A DNA stretch of 64,000 nt. It comes from Fulvimarina uroteuthidis (GTDB taxonomy: Bacteria > Pseudomonadota > Alphaproteobacteria > Rhizobiales > Rhizobiaceae). A model generated the notes under the pieces. That model saw only the letters and a program-made list of their open reading frames with translations. It was not told where the DNA came from and made no database searches. Below, in pieces: positions 53,795 to 63,308 of the stretch. Numbering within the stretch: the stretch's first letter is position 1; every line of letters starts with the position of its first letter. The position numbers and the translations under genes were made by a program. The DNA lies in NCBI RefSeq assembly GCF_034321785.1, contig NZ_JAXLPB010000006.1, positions 1-64,000 of the forward strand, in the 5' to 3' direction.

Positions 53795-54526
53795 CTAAAC
53801 CAATAGTTGCCGGGAGCGCATTGCTTCGACGATAGTCTGCGGCACATTCTTCGTCTGAAGTTTGACTCTTGCACGTTTAACGTGCGTCTTCACGGTCTCG
53901 ACCGAGATCTGCAGTTCCTTGCCGATCGTGCCCATGGTCTTGCCGCAGGCAAGGAGGTGCAGAATGTCCAGCTCGCGCTCGCTCAGCGTGGCGGATGTGG
54001 CCTGTATCCTGGCGATCCGCTCGGCCGCCCCGTGCACGTAATAGCCGAAGAGCTGCAAGGCCCGCTTCTCGAAGTCCTGCAGATCGTCCGGGCCCCCCAC
54101 GAGGGAGACGACGGAGTGGAATCCGCAGTGATCGATGATGGGAATGGCAAGGCCGCGTTGCATGCCCCGCGAGGCGGCGTCGTCCATTATCTTCACGGCC
54201 TCCGGCGAAAGCTTGCCTCCGGCAGCCTCGGCCCACGAAAACGGCTCGACCGTCTCGAAACATTTCCGGGCGACCGGATCGGCCAGGTAATAACGCGAGC
54301 GATCGTAATTGTAGAGCCAGTCGTCCCAGCCCGAATGCAGGAGGACGTGCGGGCGAACGCGCTGTTCCTTCACCGGCAGCCGCGTGACGACGAAACTGTC
54401 GAAGCCGAAATCCCGGCTGAGATCGCCCACCGCGCACACGAGCCCCGCCTTGTCATCGATCGTGCGAAGGATTTCGATGACGGCGAAGACGTTCTGAATG
54501 CTTTTAAAGTCGCGGGGGATCGTCAT
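53795..54526 (-). CDS. luxR: LuxR-family quorum-sensing transcriptional regulator
   Basis: A 243-aa regulator with an N-terminal autoinducer-binding domain and a C-terminal helix-turn-helix. The acyl-homoserine-lactone contacts are conserved: Trp70 and Tyr74 (DWLYNY), Asp83-Pro84 (LADPV) and Trp98 (FSWAE). The HTH has LSERELDILHLLACGKTMGT and VETVKTHVKRARVKL. It probably senses the product of the neighbouring luxI and acts at the palindrome at 53771-53792. Start: ATG at 54526; a GTG at 54541 would add five residues. Confidence 0.92.
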   Translation of the reverse strand: MTIPRDFKSIQNVFAVIEILRTIDDKAGLVCAVGDLSRDFGFDSFVVTRLPVKEQRVRPHVLLHSGWDDWLYNYDRSRYYLADPVARKCFETVEPFSWAEAAGGKLSPEAVKIMDDAASRGMQRGLAIPIIDHCGFHSVVSLVGGPDDLQDFEKRALQLFGYYVHGAAERIARIQATSATLSERELDILHLLACGKTMGTIGKELQISVETVKTHVKRARVKLQTKNVPQTIVEAMRSRQLLV

Positions 54527-54553
54527 CACGGTCTTCGTCACAGGACATGAACA

Positions 54554-54565
54554 TTTCTTAAGAAA
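54554..54565. promoter_or_regulatory. Perfect palindrome upstream of luxR
   Basis: TTTCTTAAGAAA is a perfect 12-bp AT-rich palindrome in GC-rich DNA, 28 bp upstream of the luxR ATG. It may be an operator or part of the luxR promoter. Confidence 0.4.
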
Positions 54566-54917
54566 GCGACCCTACATCAGAAAGCGAAGTCAAACAGGAT
54601 CTCGGTAGCCAGCTGACATCAAATAGCGACACTGTGTCCCACCGGGCGGTCGCAGAATCGCGCGCATTCCGTGTTTGCGGTCGCATAAAGCCGGCCCGCC
54701 GGCTAAGCGTCGAGGATTTGGAGCGCCGGGCGAAAATATAAGATCCGGTTTTTCGATCGGCCCGGCGCGCCAGGCGACAAGCCTCCAGTCGCAGGCGATG
54801 CTGATGTGTCGCCTGCGACTGTCGGACGGGTTTGACGCCGCAGCGAGCCCCTGAATGTCCGGTTCTTGGAGTCCCGCATCGACGTCGAGGCGCGAGCGGA
54901 TCGCAGGCGCTTTTCGC
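54566..54917. other. Non-coding region between nadE and luxR with long hairpins
   Basis: A 352-nt stretch without a credible gene. It holds a perfect 13-bp inverted repeat, CAGTCGCAGGCGA and its complement, with a 10-nt loop (54786-54821), and a 9-bp pair GCGCCGGGC/GCCCGGCGC around a 28-nt AT-rich loop (54723-54768). The first could end nadE transcription or be part of a small RNA; neither has a classical T run. Confidence 0.5.
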
Positions 54918-56990
54918 TCAACGGCCCAATCCCGTGCGCAACTCCGCGATCCAGACGTCTGCCTTGCCGTCCGAAGGCGCACGCCAGTCGCCGCGCGGTG
55001 ACAGGCTGCCCCCTTGCGACACTTTCGGCCCGTTCGGCAGCGCCGAACGCTTGAACTGCGACGTCTGGAAGAAACGGAAGAGGAATTTCTCGAGCCAATG
55101 GGCGATGGTGTCGAGGTCGTAGGCGTGCTTCTTCTCGTCGGTGAAATCGGCCGGCCAGCGGCCCGACGCCGTCGATCGCCATGCGTGCAGCGCCAGGAAC
55201 GCGACCTTCGAGGGCTTCAGCCCGTGGCGCAGGATGTGAAACAGGAAGAAATCGTTGAGTTCGTAGGGTCCGATCTTCTCCTGCGTGCTCTGGATGCCGC
55301 CGCTTGCATCCTGCGGGACGAGTTCGGGAGAAATTTCCGTGTCGAGGATCGCCCGCAGCACCGCATCGGTCTCGCCGTCGAACTGGGCGGAGCGGATGCA
55401 CCAGCCGATCAGATACTGGATCAGCGTCTTGGGCACGCCGGTGTTGACCGCGTAATGGCTCATCTGGTCGCCGACGCCGTAGGTACACCAGCCGAGAGCC
55501 AGTTCGGACAGGTCGCCGGTGCCGATGACGAAGCCAGCGCGCTGGTTGGCGAGCCGGAAGAGATAGTCGGTGCGCAGCCCCGCCTGAACGTTCTCGAAGG
55601 TGATGTCGTAGACCGGCTCCCCGTCGGCGAACGGATGCCCCATGTCGGCGAGGAGCTGCCTTGCCGCCGGCCGGATGTCGATCTCCTCGCACGCAATGCC
55701 CATGGCGCGCATCAGCGTCCAGGCGTTGGACCGCGTATGGTCGCTCGTCGCAAAGCCCGGCATGGTGAAGCCGAGAATGTTCTGGCGCGGCACGCCCATC
55801 CGGTCGCAGGCCTTGGCCGCCACGATCAGCGCATGGGTCGAATCCAGACCGCCGGAGATGCCGATCACCATCGTGTCGCCGGGTGTCGCCCTGTAGCGGG
55901 TGATCAGACCTTCCACCTGGATGTTGAACGCCTCGTAGCAATCCTGGTCCAGCCTGTCGGCGTCGTTGGGAACGAAGGGGAATCGCCGGATCGGGCGCGT
56001 CAGATCGGTGATCGCCGAAGCCGGCGCATGGGAGAACATCACCTTGCGAAACCGCTTCTCCGGATGCAGGCGGCGTGCCGCCGCATCGTTGAAGGTCGGC
56101 ATCCGCAAGCGTTCCTGCCGGATCCGGTCGGTGTCGACGTCGCAGACGAGGATGGCGTGCGCGTGCGAGAAGCGCTCGGACTCCGCCATCAGTTCGCCGA
56201 GCTCGTAGATGCCGCCCTGGCCGTCCCAGGCGAGGTCCGTCGTGCTTTCGCCGTGTCCCGCCGCCGAATAGACGTAGGCGGCCAGGCAACGCATGGACTG
56301 CGAGGCGGACAGGAGATGGCGGTCGCGGCTCTTGCCGATCGTGATGTTCGACGCCGACAGGTTGCAAAGGACGGTGGCGCCGGCAAGGGCGCCGTCGATC
56401 GAAGGCGGGAACGGCGCCCAGTAATCCTCGCAGATTTCGGCATGGACGACGAAACCGGGCATCCCGCTGGCGGCGAACAGCAGATCGGGACCGAAGGGCA
56501 CGGCTTTCCCGGCGATCTCGATCGTCAGGCCCTCGGTGCCGTCGCCGGACGCGAACCAGCGCTTTTCGTAATATTCCCGATAGTTCGGAAGATAGGTCTT
56601 CGGGACGACCCCGAGGATCGCGCCGCGATGGATGGCGACGGCGCAATTGTAGAGCCGGCCGTTCCGCTCGAGCGCTGCGCCGACGAGAAGCAGCGGCGTC
56701 AGGGTCTGGCTGGCTTCGGCAAGCTGTTTCAGCTGGGTCCATGTTCCCGCGATCAGGGCATCCTGAAGATGGAGATCGTCGTTGGCATAGCCAGACAGGG
56801 ACAATTCGGGAAAGACGAGGAGATCGGCATGGCGGTCCGAGGCCTCCCGTGCCTGATCGACGATGGCACGCGCGTTGAAGGCGGGATCGGCGTTGCGAAC
56901 CGCCGGCGTCGCGACGGCCACGCGGACGAAGCCGTGCGTGTGAATATCGAAGAAGGCGTCGGGAACGGGAGGGGTGTTCGAGTGTGGCAT
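54918..56990 (-). CDS. nadE: Glutamine-dependent NAD+ synthetase
   Basis: A 690-aa two-domain enzyme forming NAD+ from deamido-NAD+, ATP and glutamine. The N-terminal nitrilase-type glutaminase has Glu in VFPELSLSGYAND, Lys in REYYEKRWF and the catalytic Cys in HAEICEDYWAPF. The C-terminal synthetase has the ATP pyrophosphatase loop GISGGLDSTHAL and GTGDLSELALGWCTYGVGD. The ATG at 56990 (MPHSNTPPVPD) gives the usual length; the frame stays open far upstream but antisense to another gene. It is divergent from the Pat-like gene at 57264. Confidence 0.95.
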   Translation of the reverse strand: MPHSNTPPVPDAFFDIHTHGFVRVAVATPAVRNADPAFNARAIVDQAREASDRHADLLVFPELSLSGYANDDLHLQDALIAGTWTQLKQLAEASQTLTPLLLVGAALERNGRLYNCAVAIHRGAILGVVPKTYLPNYREYYEKRWFASGDGTEGLTIEIAGKAVPFGPDLLFAASGMPGFVVHAEICEDYWAPFPPSIDGALAGATVLCNLSASNITIGKSRDRHLLSASQSMRCLAAYVYSAAGHGESTTDLAWDGQGGIYELGELMAESERFSHAHAILVCDVDTDRIRQERLRMPTFNDAAARRLHPEKRFRKVMFSHAPASAITDLTRPIRRFPFVPNDADRLDQDCYEAFNIQVEGLITRYRATPGDTMVIGISGGLDSTHALIVAAKACDRMGVPRQNILGFTMPGFATSDHTRSNAWTLMRAMGIACEEIDIRPAARQLLADMGHPFADGEPVYDITFENVQAGLRTDYLFRLANQRAGFVIGTGDLSELALGWCTYGVGDQMSHYAVNTGVPKTLIQYLIGWCIRSAQFDGETDAVLRAILDTEISPELVPQDASGGIQSTQEKIGPYELNDFFLFHILRHGLKPSKVAFLALHAWRSTASGRWPADFTDEKKHAYDLDTIAHWLEKFLFRFFQTSQFKRSALPNGPKVSQGGSLSPRGDWRAPSDGKADVWIAELRTGLGR

Positions 56991-57263
56991 GGCTGGGTCC
57001 CGTTCTCGTATCGTCACGTTGGTGCCGATATAACAGGCCCGGTGACGTTCGGCGAACCCTCTGCGGAAGGGCTCGACACGTGGGCGGTTTCCGGCGATCG
57101 GCAAGACTGCCCCATCGTCGCGCCGGCCGGCGGGCTGTTGCATGTGGGGCCGGCGACGACATCTCATGGCGAGGGGTGGGGCGCCTTGCGACCGGGCGAG
57201 GTGCGGACCGCCGAAGCGAATTCCTGCCCGGATCCGAAGTCCCCACATGCGTGGAGAAAGCCC

Positions 57264-59972
57264 ATGACGACCCGAAACTTCGACAAGCTGTTCCGGCCGA
57301 AATCGATTGCCCTGATCGGCGCGAGCGCAAAGCCGGGCACGGTCGGGGCGGTGCTGTGCGAGAACCTGCTGTCGGGCGGGTTCAAGGGCGAGGTCTGGCT
57401 GGTCAATCCGAACCGGGCGGCGATCATGGGGCGCGAAACCTTCGCCTCCGTCGCCGGACTTCCCGGCGTGCCGGATCTCGCCATCGTCGCGGTCAAGGCC
57501 TCGCGCGTGCCAGAGACCATCGGTGCCCTGTGCGAACGCGGGTGCCGCGCGGCCGTCGTCGTGTCCTCCGGTTTCGGGGCGTTCGACGATACGAGCGCGG
57601 TCTTCCAGGATGTGCTTGAGATCGCGCGCCCCTGCCTGATGCGCATTCTCGGTCCGAACTCGCTGGGTTTCATCGCCCCCCATCTCGGCATCAATGCAAG
57701 CTTTGCCGCAACCGCGCCGAAAGCCGGCGACATCGCCTTGGTCAGCCAGTCCGGGACGATCATCAATACCATGCTCGACTGGGCGCAGGAGCGCTCGGTC
57801 GGCTTTTCGCAGGTCGTATCGCTCGGCGACATGGCCGATGTCGATTTCGGAGACATGCTGGACTTCCTGTCGGGCGACCGGCGGACCCGCGCGATCTTTC
57901 TCTATGCGGAGAACATCACGCAGGCGAAGAAATTCATGTCCGCCGCCCGGATCGCGTCTCGCACCCGCCCCGTGATCGTCATCAAATCGGGACGGACCGC
58001 TGCCGGGTCGCGCGCCGCGCTCAGCCATACGGGCGCACTCGCGGGCAGCGACATCGTTTACGGGGCCGCGTTCGACCGGGCCGGTCTGTTGCGGGTCAAC
58101 AAGATCGAGGAGGTGTTCGAAACCGCCGAGACGCTGGCGGCCGGGGTTCGGATCAAGGGCGACGGGCTGACGATCGTGACGAATGGCGGGGCGGCCGGCG
58201 TTCTCGCAACGGACGCGCTGGAAGCCTATGGCGGTCATCTCACGGCCCTCGATGACACGGTGCTCGACGCGCTCGACCGTCTTTTGCCGCCGCAATGGTC
58301 GCGGAGCAATCCGATCGATCTTCTGGGGGATGCGGACGGGTCGCGCTACGCCGCGGCGCTCGAGGCGCTCGCCGGCCAGAACGGGCAGGGCGCGATCCTG
58401 GTGATCCATTCGCCGAATGCGGTGACGAGCGGGCCGGAGATCGCCGGCTCGGTCTCGGCCTTCAAGAACGCGCACAAGACGGTTCCGGTGCTTGCCAACT
58501 GGCTGGGGGCGAGGAATGCCCGCTCCGCCAGAGGCGCGTTCGAGGAGAACGGGATCGCCGCCTTCGAAAGCCCCTCGAAGGCGGTGCGGGCCTTCACCCA
58601 TCTGGTTCGCTATCAGGCGAACCAGCGCGACCTGATGGAAACGCCCGAAGCCGGCATCTACATTTCCGGCTTTGCGATCAGGGCCGCGCGCGATCTCATC
58701 GACACCGTGCTCGCCGAGGGCCGGGCGGTCATGTCGGAGCCCGAGAGCAAGCAACTCCTCAGGCTTTTCGACATTCCGGTGATCGAGACGCGCTTTGCGA
58801 GGGACGCGGAGGAAGCGGCTCGCCACGCCGCGGCGTTCGGCGGCGCGGTCGCACTGAAGATCGTCTCGCCCGACATTGCCCACAAATCCGATCTCGGCGG
58901 CGTGCGCCTCGGCCTTCGCGGCCCGGACGAGGTCGCGGAGGCTGCCCGTCGAATGGCGGCGGACATCGCGGCACTGTCGCGGGACCTGTCTTTGACCGGC
59001 TTCACGGTCCAGCCAATGGCCGACCTGACCGATGCGCAGGAACTGATCGCAGGGATCGCGACCGACGAGACGTTCGGGCCCGTCATCCTGTTCGGCCGCG
59101 GCGGGCGGGCCGTCGAAGTCATCGGCGACCGGGCCGTGGGCCTGCCGCCGCTGAACTCCGCGCTCGCCCGCCGGATCATCGACCGCACGCAGGTCTCGAA
59201 AGTGCTGGCCGGCTACGGCAGCGTACCCGCCGCGCCCTCGGGCATCATCACGGACATTCTGGTGCGGCTGTCGGAAATGGTGGTTCACCTGCCGCAGATC
59301 GTCGAGCTCGACATCAACCCGCTGCTCGTGCGGTCGGACAGCGTGCTCGCGCTCGACGGCCATGTGGCGGTGCGGCCGATGACGGGAGGCGCCGACCGCC
59401 TGTCGATCCGCCCCTATCCCCATGCCCTGGAGCGGGCCAGCGAACTGAAGGACGGCGAGCGCTACGTGCTTCGTCCGATCCGTCCCGACGACGAGACGGC
59501 GCTTGCCGAAATGGTGTCGCTCACCGACCCCGACGATCTCAGGCTGCGTTTCATGGGGCCGATGAAGCAGTTTCCGCACGAGATGGCGGCCCGCTTCACG
59601 CAGATCGACTACGACCGGGAAATGGCGCTCGTGGCGACGCGGTCGGGCGCGGCCTATGGCCGGGCGGAAGTGTTCGGCGTGGTTCGCCTCATCGCCGATC
59701 CCGAAAACGAGAAGGCCGAATATGCGGTTCTCGTGCGCTCCGACATGAAGGGCAAGGGTCTCGGCTACGCACTGATGAACGCCATTCTGGATTATGCCAA
59801 GCAGCGCGGGCTGAAACAGGTCTATGGTGAGATATTGCGGGAAAACACCAACATGATCCGCATGGCGCGCAATCTCGGGTTCGAGACCGGCAAGTTCGAG
59901 CTTGGCTCGGACGTGGCCCATGTCGTCTTCGACGTGGACAAGGCGGCCGGACGCCGGAACGACGACGAATAG
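57264..59972 (+). CDS. Acyl-CoA synthetase/GNAT fusion, Pat-type protein acetyltransferase
   Basis: A 902-aa fusion. Residues 1-460 are a CoA-binding and ligase region like the alpha part of ADP-forming acyl-CoA synthetases (SIALIGASAKPGTVGAVL, GPNSLGF, SQSGTI). Residues about 480-700 are an ATP-grasp domain (SDLGGVRLGL, ELDINPLL). Residues about 725-890 are a GNAT acetyltransferase (RPIRPDDETALAEM, then MKGKGLGYALMNAIL). Proteins with this order acetylate lysines of acetyl-CoA synthetase and other enzymes. Here the SHTGALAGS loop keeps His255, the phosphohistidine position of true synthetases. The ATG follows GGAGAAAG. A methyltransferase gene follows after 12 nt. Confidence 0.9.
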   Translation: MTTRNFDKLFRPKSIALIGASAKPGTVGAVLCENLLSGGFKGEVWLVNPNRAAIMGRETFASVAGLPGVPDLAIVAVKASRVPETIGALCERGCRAAVVVSSGFGAFDDTSAVFQDVLEIARPCLMRILGPNSLGFIAPHLGINASFAATAPKAGDIALVSQSGTIINTMLDWAQERSVGFSQVVSLGDMADVDFGDMLDFLSGDRRTRAIFLYAENITQAKKFMSAARIASRTRPVIVIKSGRTAAGSRAALSHTGALAGSDIVYGAAFDRAGLLRVNKIEEVFETAETLAAGVRIKGDGLTIVTNGGAAGVLATDALEAYGGHLTALDDTVLDALDRLLPPQWSRSNPIDLLGDADGSRYAAALEALAGQNGQGAILVIHSPNAVTSGPEIAGSVSAFKNAHKTVPVLANWLGARNARSARGAFEENGIAAFESPSKAVRAFTHLVRYQANQRDLMETPEAGIYISGFAIRAARDLIDTVLAEGRAVMSEPESKQLLRLFDIPVIETRFARDAEEAARHAAAFGGAVALKIVSPDIAHKSDLGGVRLGLRGPDEVAEAARRMAADIAALSRDLSLTGFTVQPMADLTDAQELIAGIATDETFGPVILFGRGGRAVEVIGDRAVGLPPLNSALARRIIDRTQVSKVLAGYGSVPAAPSGIITDILVRLSEMVVHLPQIVELDINPLLVRSDSVLALDGHVAVRPMTGGADRLSIRPYPHALERASELKDGERYVLRPIRPDDETALAEMVSLTDPDDLRLRFMGPMKQFPHEMAARFTQIDYDREMALVATRSGAAYGRAEVFGVVRLIADPENEKAEYAVLVRSDMKGKGLGYALMNAILDYAKQRGLKQVYGEILRENTNMIRMARNLGFETGKFELGSDVAHVVFDVDKAAGRRNDDE

Positions 59973-59984
59973 GACAGGACGCCC

Positions 59985-60440
59985 ATGGCGATGCGCGACA
60001 GATTTCCCGATCTTCCCCCCGTCTGGGCCGCCGGCTTCTTCGCCGCCGAATGGATCGTGGCGGACGTCCTGCCGATCGTGGCGTTCGGACAGCCGGTGAC
60101 GGCGCTCCTGGGGGCCATGCTCGCAGTCTGCGGATTCGCCATCGCGATCTGGGCGGCGATCTGGTTCGGCCGGAAAAAGACCGCGATCGAGCCGGGCGAG
60201 ACGCCGAAGGCGCTCATCGTCGAAGGTCCGTTCCGCATCAATCGCAATCCGATCTACACCGGCATGGCGCTGGTTCTTCTCGGCGTCGCGGTCTGGCTGG
60301 GTGCGCTGAGCGCGGTGATCGTCGCGCTCGGCTTTCCGTTCGTGATCACGGCCCGCTTCATCCGGGACGAGGAGGCTGCCCTTCGCAAGGCGTTCGGCCA
60401 GAAGGCCGAGCGCTATTTCGCCGGCACGCGGCGCTGGTAG
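59985..60440 (+). CDS. Membrane methyltransferase, isoprenylcysteine/phospholipid type
   Basis: A 151-aa integral membrane protein with about four helices. The C-terminal half has the family signature: GPFRINRNPIYTGMAL for the S-adenosylmethionine region and FIRDEEAALRKAFGQKAERY for the E-E-x-x-L-x-x-x-F-G motif, ending TRRW. Related proteins methylate isoprenylcysteines, phospholipids or other hydrophobic substrates; the bacterial substrate is usually unknown. It is 12 nt after the Pat-like gene and is probably co-transcribed. Confidence 0.85.
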   Translation: MAMRDRFPDLPPVWAAGFFAAEWIVADVLPIVAFGQPVTALLGAMLAVCGFAIAIWAAIWFGRKKTAIEPGETPKALIVEGPFRINRNPIYTGMALVLLGVAVWLGALSAVIVALGFPFVITARFIRDEEAALRKAFGQKAERYFAGTRRW

Positions 60441-60468
60441 GCGCGCCCGCGCCCGGACTTGGTGCCGA

Positions 60469-61644
60469 TCACAGAACGATCGGTCCGCCGATCGCCGCGA
60501 CGAGAACGACCGCGACCGGCGGCGCTTTCCAGCCGTGCAGCATGACGAAGCAGAGGCTTGCCAGCGCGAAGCTCGGCAGACCCTCGATGCCGCTCGTGAA
60601 CACCGGATCATAGAGCGCGGCCGCCAGAATGCCGACGACGGCCGCGTTCGCGCCGGCAAGCATGGCGCGGATGCGCGGCGATGCGGACAGGGCGTTCCAG
60701 AAGGGCAGCACGCCGACGAGAAGCAGCATGCCGGGCACGAAGACCGCGACGAGCGCAAGCGCGCCCCAAACCGGGCCGCCGGCCTCGGTTCCGAGATAGG
60801 CCGCGAAGGTGAAGAGCGGACCCGGCACCGCCTGCGCGGCGCCGTAACCGGCCAGAAACGCGTCGTCCGATACGAAGCCGGGCGCCACCGTCTCGGCTTC
60901 GAGAAGCGGCAGGACGACGTGGCCCCCGCCGAAGACGAGAGCGCCGGCGCGGTAGATGCCGGACAGCAACTCGGCGAGCGGCGCCGTCGCCGCAAGCAGC
61001 GGCAAACCTGCAAGCAGCAGCGCGAAGACCGCAAGGCAGCCGATCGCCACCCTCCGCGAAACTGCCAGGCCCATGGACGCTTCGTCCGGGATCCTGCCCG
61101 CCTCGAGCAACAGCCATCCGGCCACCGCTCCGGCGACGATCGCCGCGATCTGACCGATCGGCCCTGGAGACAAAGCGAGAATTGCGATCGAGAGGACGGC
61201 GATGCCGGCGCGCTTCGCATCGGGGGTGAGGGCGCGGGCCATGCCGGCAAGCGCATGGGCAACGACCGCGACGGCCGCGATCTTCAGCCCGCCGATGATC
61301 TGGGCGCCGAGCCCATCGCTGAGCGTTCCGGCCGCATAGGCGAAGAGCATGAGGGCGAAGGCCGAGGGCAGGGTGAAGGCCGTCCAGGCGAGCAGCGCAC
61401 CGACATATCCGCCACGCGACAGGCCGATCGCGAAGCCGAGCTGGCTCGAGGCGGGGCCAGGCAGGAACTGGCAGAGCGCCAGAAGGCTTGCGAACCGGTC
61501 CTCGCTGATCCAGCGGCGCGAGACCACGAACGCCTCCCGGAAATAGCCGATATGGGCGATGGGACCGCCGAAGGCGGTAAAGCCGAGCTTCAGGAAGGCG
61601 AAGAAGATGTCGCGGCGCTGACGGGTCGGCTGCTGGTCGTCCAC
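60469..61644 (-). CDS. chrA: Chromate efflux transporter ChrA
   Basis: A 391-aa inner-membrane protein with two CHR domains. The first has GFTAFGGPIAHIGYF and CQFLPGPASSQLGFAIG; the second has VFGGGHVVLPLLEAE and GAAQAVPGPLFTFAAYLG. The FGGP/GGGH and PGP motifs are the hallmarks of ChrA. It exports chromate, probably by proton antiport. The start is GTG at 61644 with GAGGGA upstream. It converges on the methyltransferase gene with a 28-nt gap. Confidence 0.92.
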   Translation of the reverse strand: MDDQQPTRQRRDIFFAFLKLGFTAFGGPIAHIGYFREAFVVSRRWISEDRFASLLALCQFLPGPASSQLGFAIGLSRGGYVGALLAWTAFTLPSAFALMLFAYAAGTLSDGLGAQIIGGLKIAAVAVVAHALAGMARALTPDAKRAGIAVLSIAILALSPGPIGQIAAIVAGAVAGWLLLEAGRIPDEASMGLAVSRRVAIGCLAVFALLLAGLPLLAATAPLAELLSGIYRAGALVFGGGHVVLPLLEAETVAPGFVSDDAFLAGYGAAQAVPGPLFTFAAYLGTEAGGPVWGALALVAVFVPGMLLLVGVLPFWNALSASPRIRAMLAGANAAVVGILAAALYDPVFTSGIEGLPSFALASLCFVMLHGWKAPPVAVVLVAAIGGPIVL

Positions 61645-61791
61645 GGGTCCCTCGCTTCATCGCGCTTCACCCCTTGCGGCATCGACCGCGGGGCCCTCGG
61701 ATCGGGGCACCGCTCTTTCAAGGCCACCACCACCGAAGCGTCGGATTGACAGGCGGATATGACAATCGTGCGACAGTCGCGGTCGGCGGGT

Positions 61792-62226
61792 TCAGCGACG
61801 CGGGGGCGTCTTCGGCGTGATGTCCTTCATCTCGCGGCCCTCCGCCACATGGTCCCGCATCTCGTGTTCGCCGAAATGATCGGCGATGATGTCGAAGTTG
61901 CGTCGGTTGGCCTTGAAGTAGAGGTCGAAGGCATCGCCCAGAAGCGGGATCGAGCCGAGACCGACATCGACGCCGACATTGGCGAGCATGCGGACGATCT
62001 TGGCATTGGGCATGCCGAGACGGCGCGCCTCGTTGATCATCCACAGCGAGATCAGGCCGCCGCCGGCATCGCCGATGCCCGGTATCAGGCCGACGATGGC
62101 GTCGCCGCCGAACCGGATACCGGTTCCGGGAATGCGGACCGCCGTATCCATCAGCCGCGCGACCTTTCCGATCCGCTTCAAGCGGCGGCGGCGGTCGGCT
62201 TCAAGGAGAGTGTCGGTGGTCGTCAT
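61792..62226 (-). CDS. DUF4112 family protein
   Basis: A 144-aa protein of unknown function. LDTAV-like RLMDTAVRIPGTGIRFGGDA and VGLIPGIGDAGGGLISLW, followed by GLGSIPLLGDAFDLYFKANRR, are the repeated GIGD/LGD motifs of DUF4112. The two motif regions are hydrophobic and may insert in or lie on the membrane; the N and C termini are charged. The start at 62226 (MTTTDTLLEADRRRR) fits the family. Confidence 0.85.
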   Translation of the reverse strand: MTTTDTLLEADRRRRLKRIGKVARLMDTAVRIPGTGIRFGGDAIVGLIPGIGDAGGGLISLWMINEARRLGMPNAKIVRMLANVGVDVGLGSIPLLGDAFDLYFKANRRNFDIIADHFGEHEMRDHVAEGREMKDITPKTPPRR

Positions 62227-62456
62227 GGTCGCCTTAACCTCGCGAAACGTGCATCGACCGCCGATATGGGGATCGCGGCGCGCCGGCACAAATCGGCGGC
62301 GCCGGAAGCGGTCGCGACTTGGCGAGGACGGCGGAGTTTTGAACGCGTCGGACGGGCCGGACCGCGAGCCCAGGCCGGAGCTTGGGAAAGCGGCGCGGAT
62401 CGATGACCCGCGCCGTCCTGTCCGGTGACGGTTCGCCGGGCCGGCGCTTCAGCCCA

Positions 62457-63308
62457 TCAGCCGTGGCGGTGGTGGCTCAGCCACTTGTTCCAGTCGGCCC
62501 GGGTTCCGGCGAAGGCGTTCTTGTCGACGCCGCCGCGAATGCCGGGGACCGATCCGGTTTCGGTATATTGCCAGAAGCGGAATTTGCGGCGTTCGTAGAC
62601 ATTGTCCGGATGATCGCGCACGGCGCGCGCCCAGATCTCGTGGCTGTTGGTCGCATCGACCCATCGCTCGCGATGGACGTCGATCGGGATGTACAGTACC
62701 GGACGCTGGCCATAATGGGCTTCCAGCTTGTCGGCCATCGACAACACGTCCCTTATGAGTTCGTCGCGCGGGGGCCGTTTCGTGCAGGTCGGAGAGAACG
62801 GCGTCCATTCGACGTCGATGACCGGGGGCAGCGCGCCGGGATCCTTCGGCACGTTGCGGATGAACCAGTCGGCCTGCTCCGTTCCCGGCCGGCAATGGTA
62901 CCAGAAATGATAGGCGCCGCGCGGAACGCCCGCGCTCTTGGCCTCGCGCCAGTTCTCGAGGAAGCGGGTATCGAGCTGGTCGCCCCCTTCGGTGGCTTTC
63001 AGATAGGCGAACTCGATGCCGGAGCGGGCGACGGTCTGCCAGTCGATGTCGCCCTGATATTTCGACACGTCGATGCCGTGCACGGGATAGTCCCCCGGCG
63101 TCTTTCCCTTGAACTCGCTCAAGGCGATGCCGGGATAGCCGAGACCGAGCGACTTGTTGCTGAGCGGCGTCGACGCGCTGCAGGCCTGGAGGCCGAGCGC
63201 CAGCGCGACGCCGAGAAGGCTTCGACCGATCAGGGAAGGCTTGCGGCGCCCCGCGTTTCCGGTGCCGGACACGCCACTGCGTTCCGGCCGATGCTTCGAA
63301 GCGCGCAT
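62457..63308 (-). CDS. GH25 (lysozyme-like) lipoprotein
   Basis: A 283-aa glycoside hydrolase family 25 muramidase. A lipoprotein-type signal ends in LGLQAC (Cys43 as lipidation site). The barrel begins PVHGIDVSKYQGDIDW with the catalytic-face Asp, continues IEFAYLKATEGGD and FWYHCRPGTEQADWF, and has the DxE pair in VIDVEWTPF. GH25 enzymes cleave between MurNAc and GlcNAc in peptidoglycan. With mtgA and the transglycosylase it adds to the wall-remodelling genes of this window. Confidence 0.92.
   Translation of the reverse strand: MRASKHRPERSGVSGTGNAGRRKPSLIGRSLLGVALALGLQACSASTPLSNKSLGLGYPGIALSEFKGKTPGDYPVHGIDVSKYQGDIDWQTVARSGIEFAYLKATEGGDQLDTRFLENWREAKSAGVPRGAYHFWYHCRPGTEQADWFIRNVPKDPGALPPVIDVEWTPFSPTCTKRPPRDELIRDVLSMADKLEAHYGQRPVLYIPIDVHRERWVDATNSHEIWARAVRDHPDNVYERRKFRFWQYTETGSVPGIRGGVDKNAFAGTRADWNKWLSHHRHG

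Noticed and set aside
54590..54982. A minus-strand open frame upstream of luxR
   Set aside because: It overlaps the nadE end in another frame, crosses the long hairpins and has no recognisable domain or ribosome-binding site.
55014..57263. A long plus-strand open frame upstream of and in frame with the Pat-like gene
   Set aside because: It is antisense to nadE, has no family motifs, and the Pat-like protein has its conserved N terminus and a good ribosome-binding site at 57264.
54918..61262. A 2114-codon minus-strand open frame covering nadE and running antisense through the Pat-like gene and chrA region
   Set aside because: Only the nadE part (54918-56990) has recognisable domains. The rest is antisense to an intact gene with clear motifs and results from GC-rich codon bias, which removes stops from the opposite frame.
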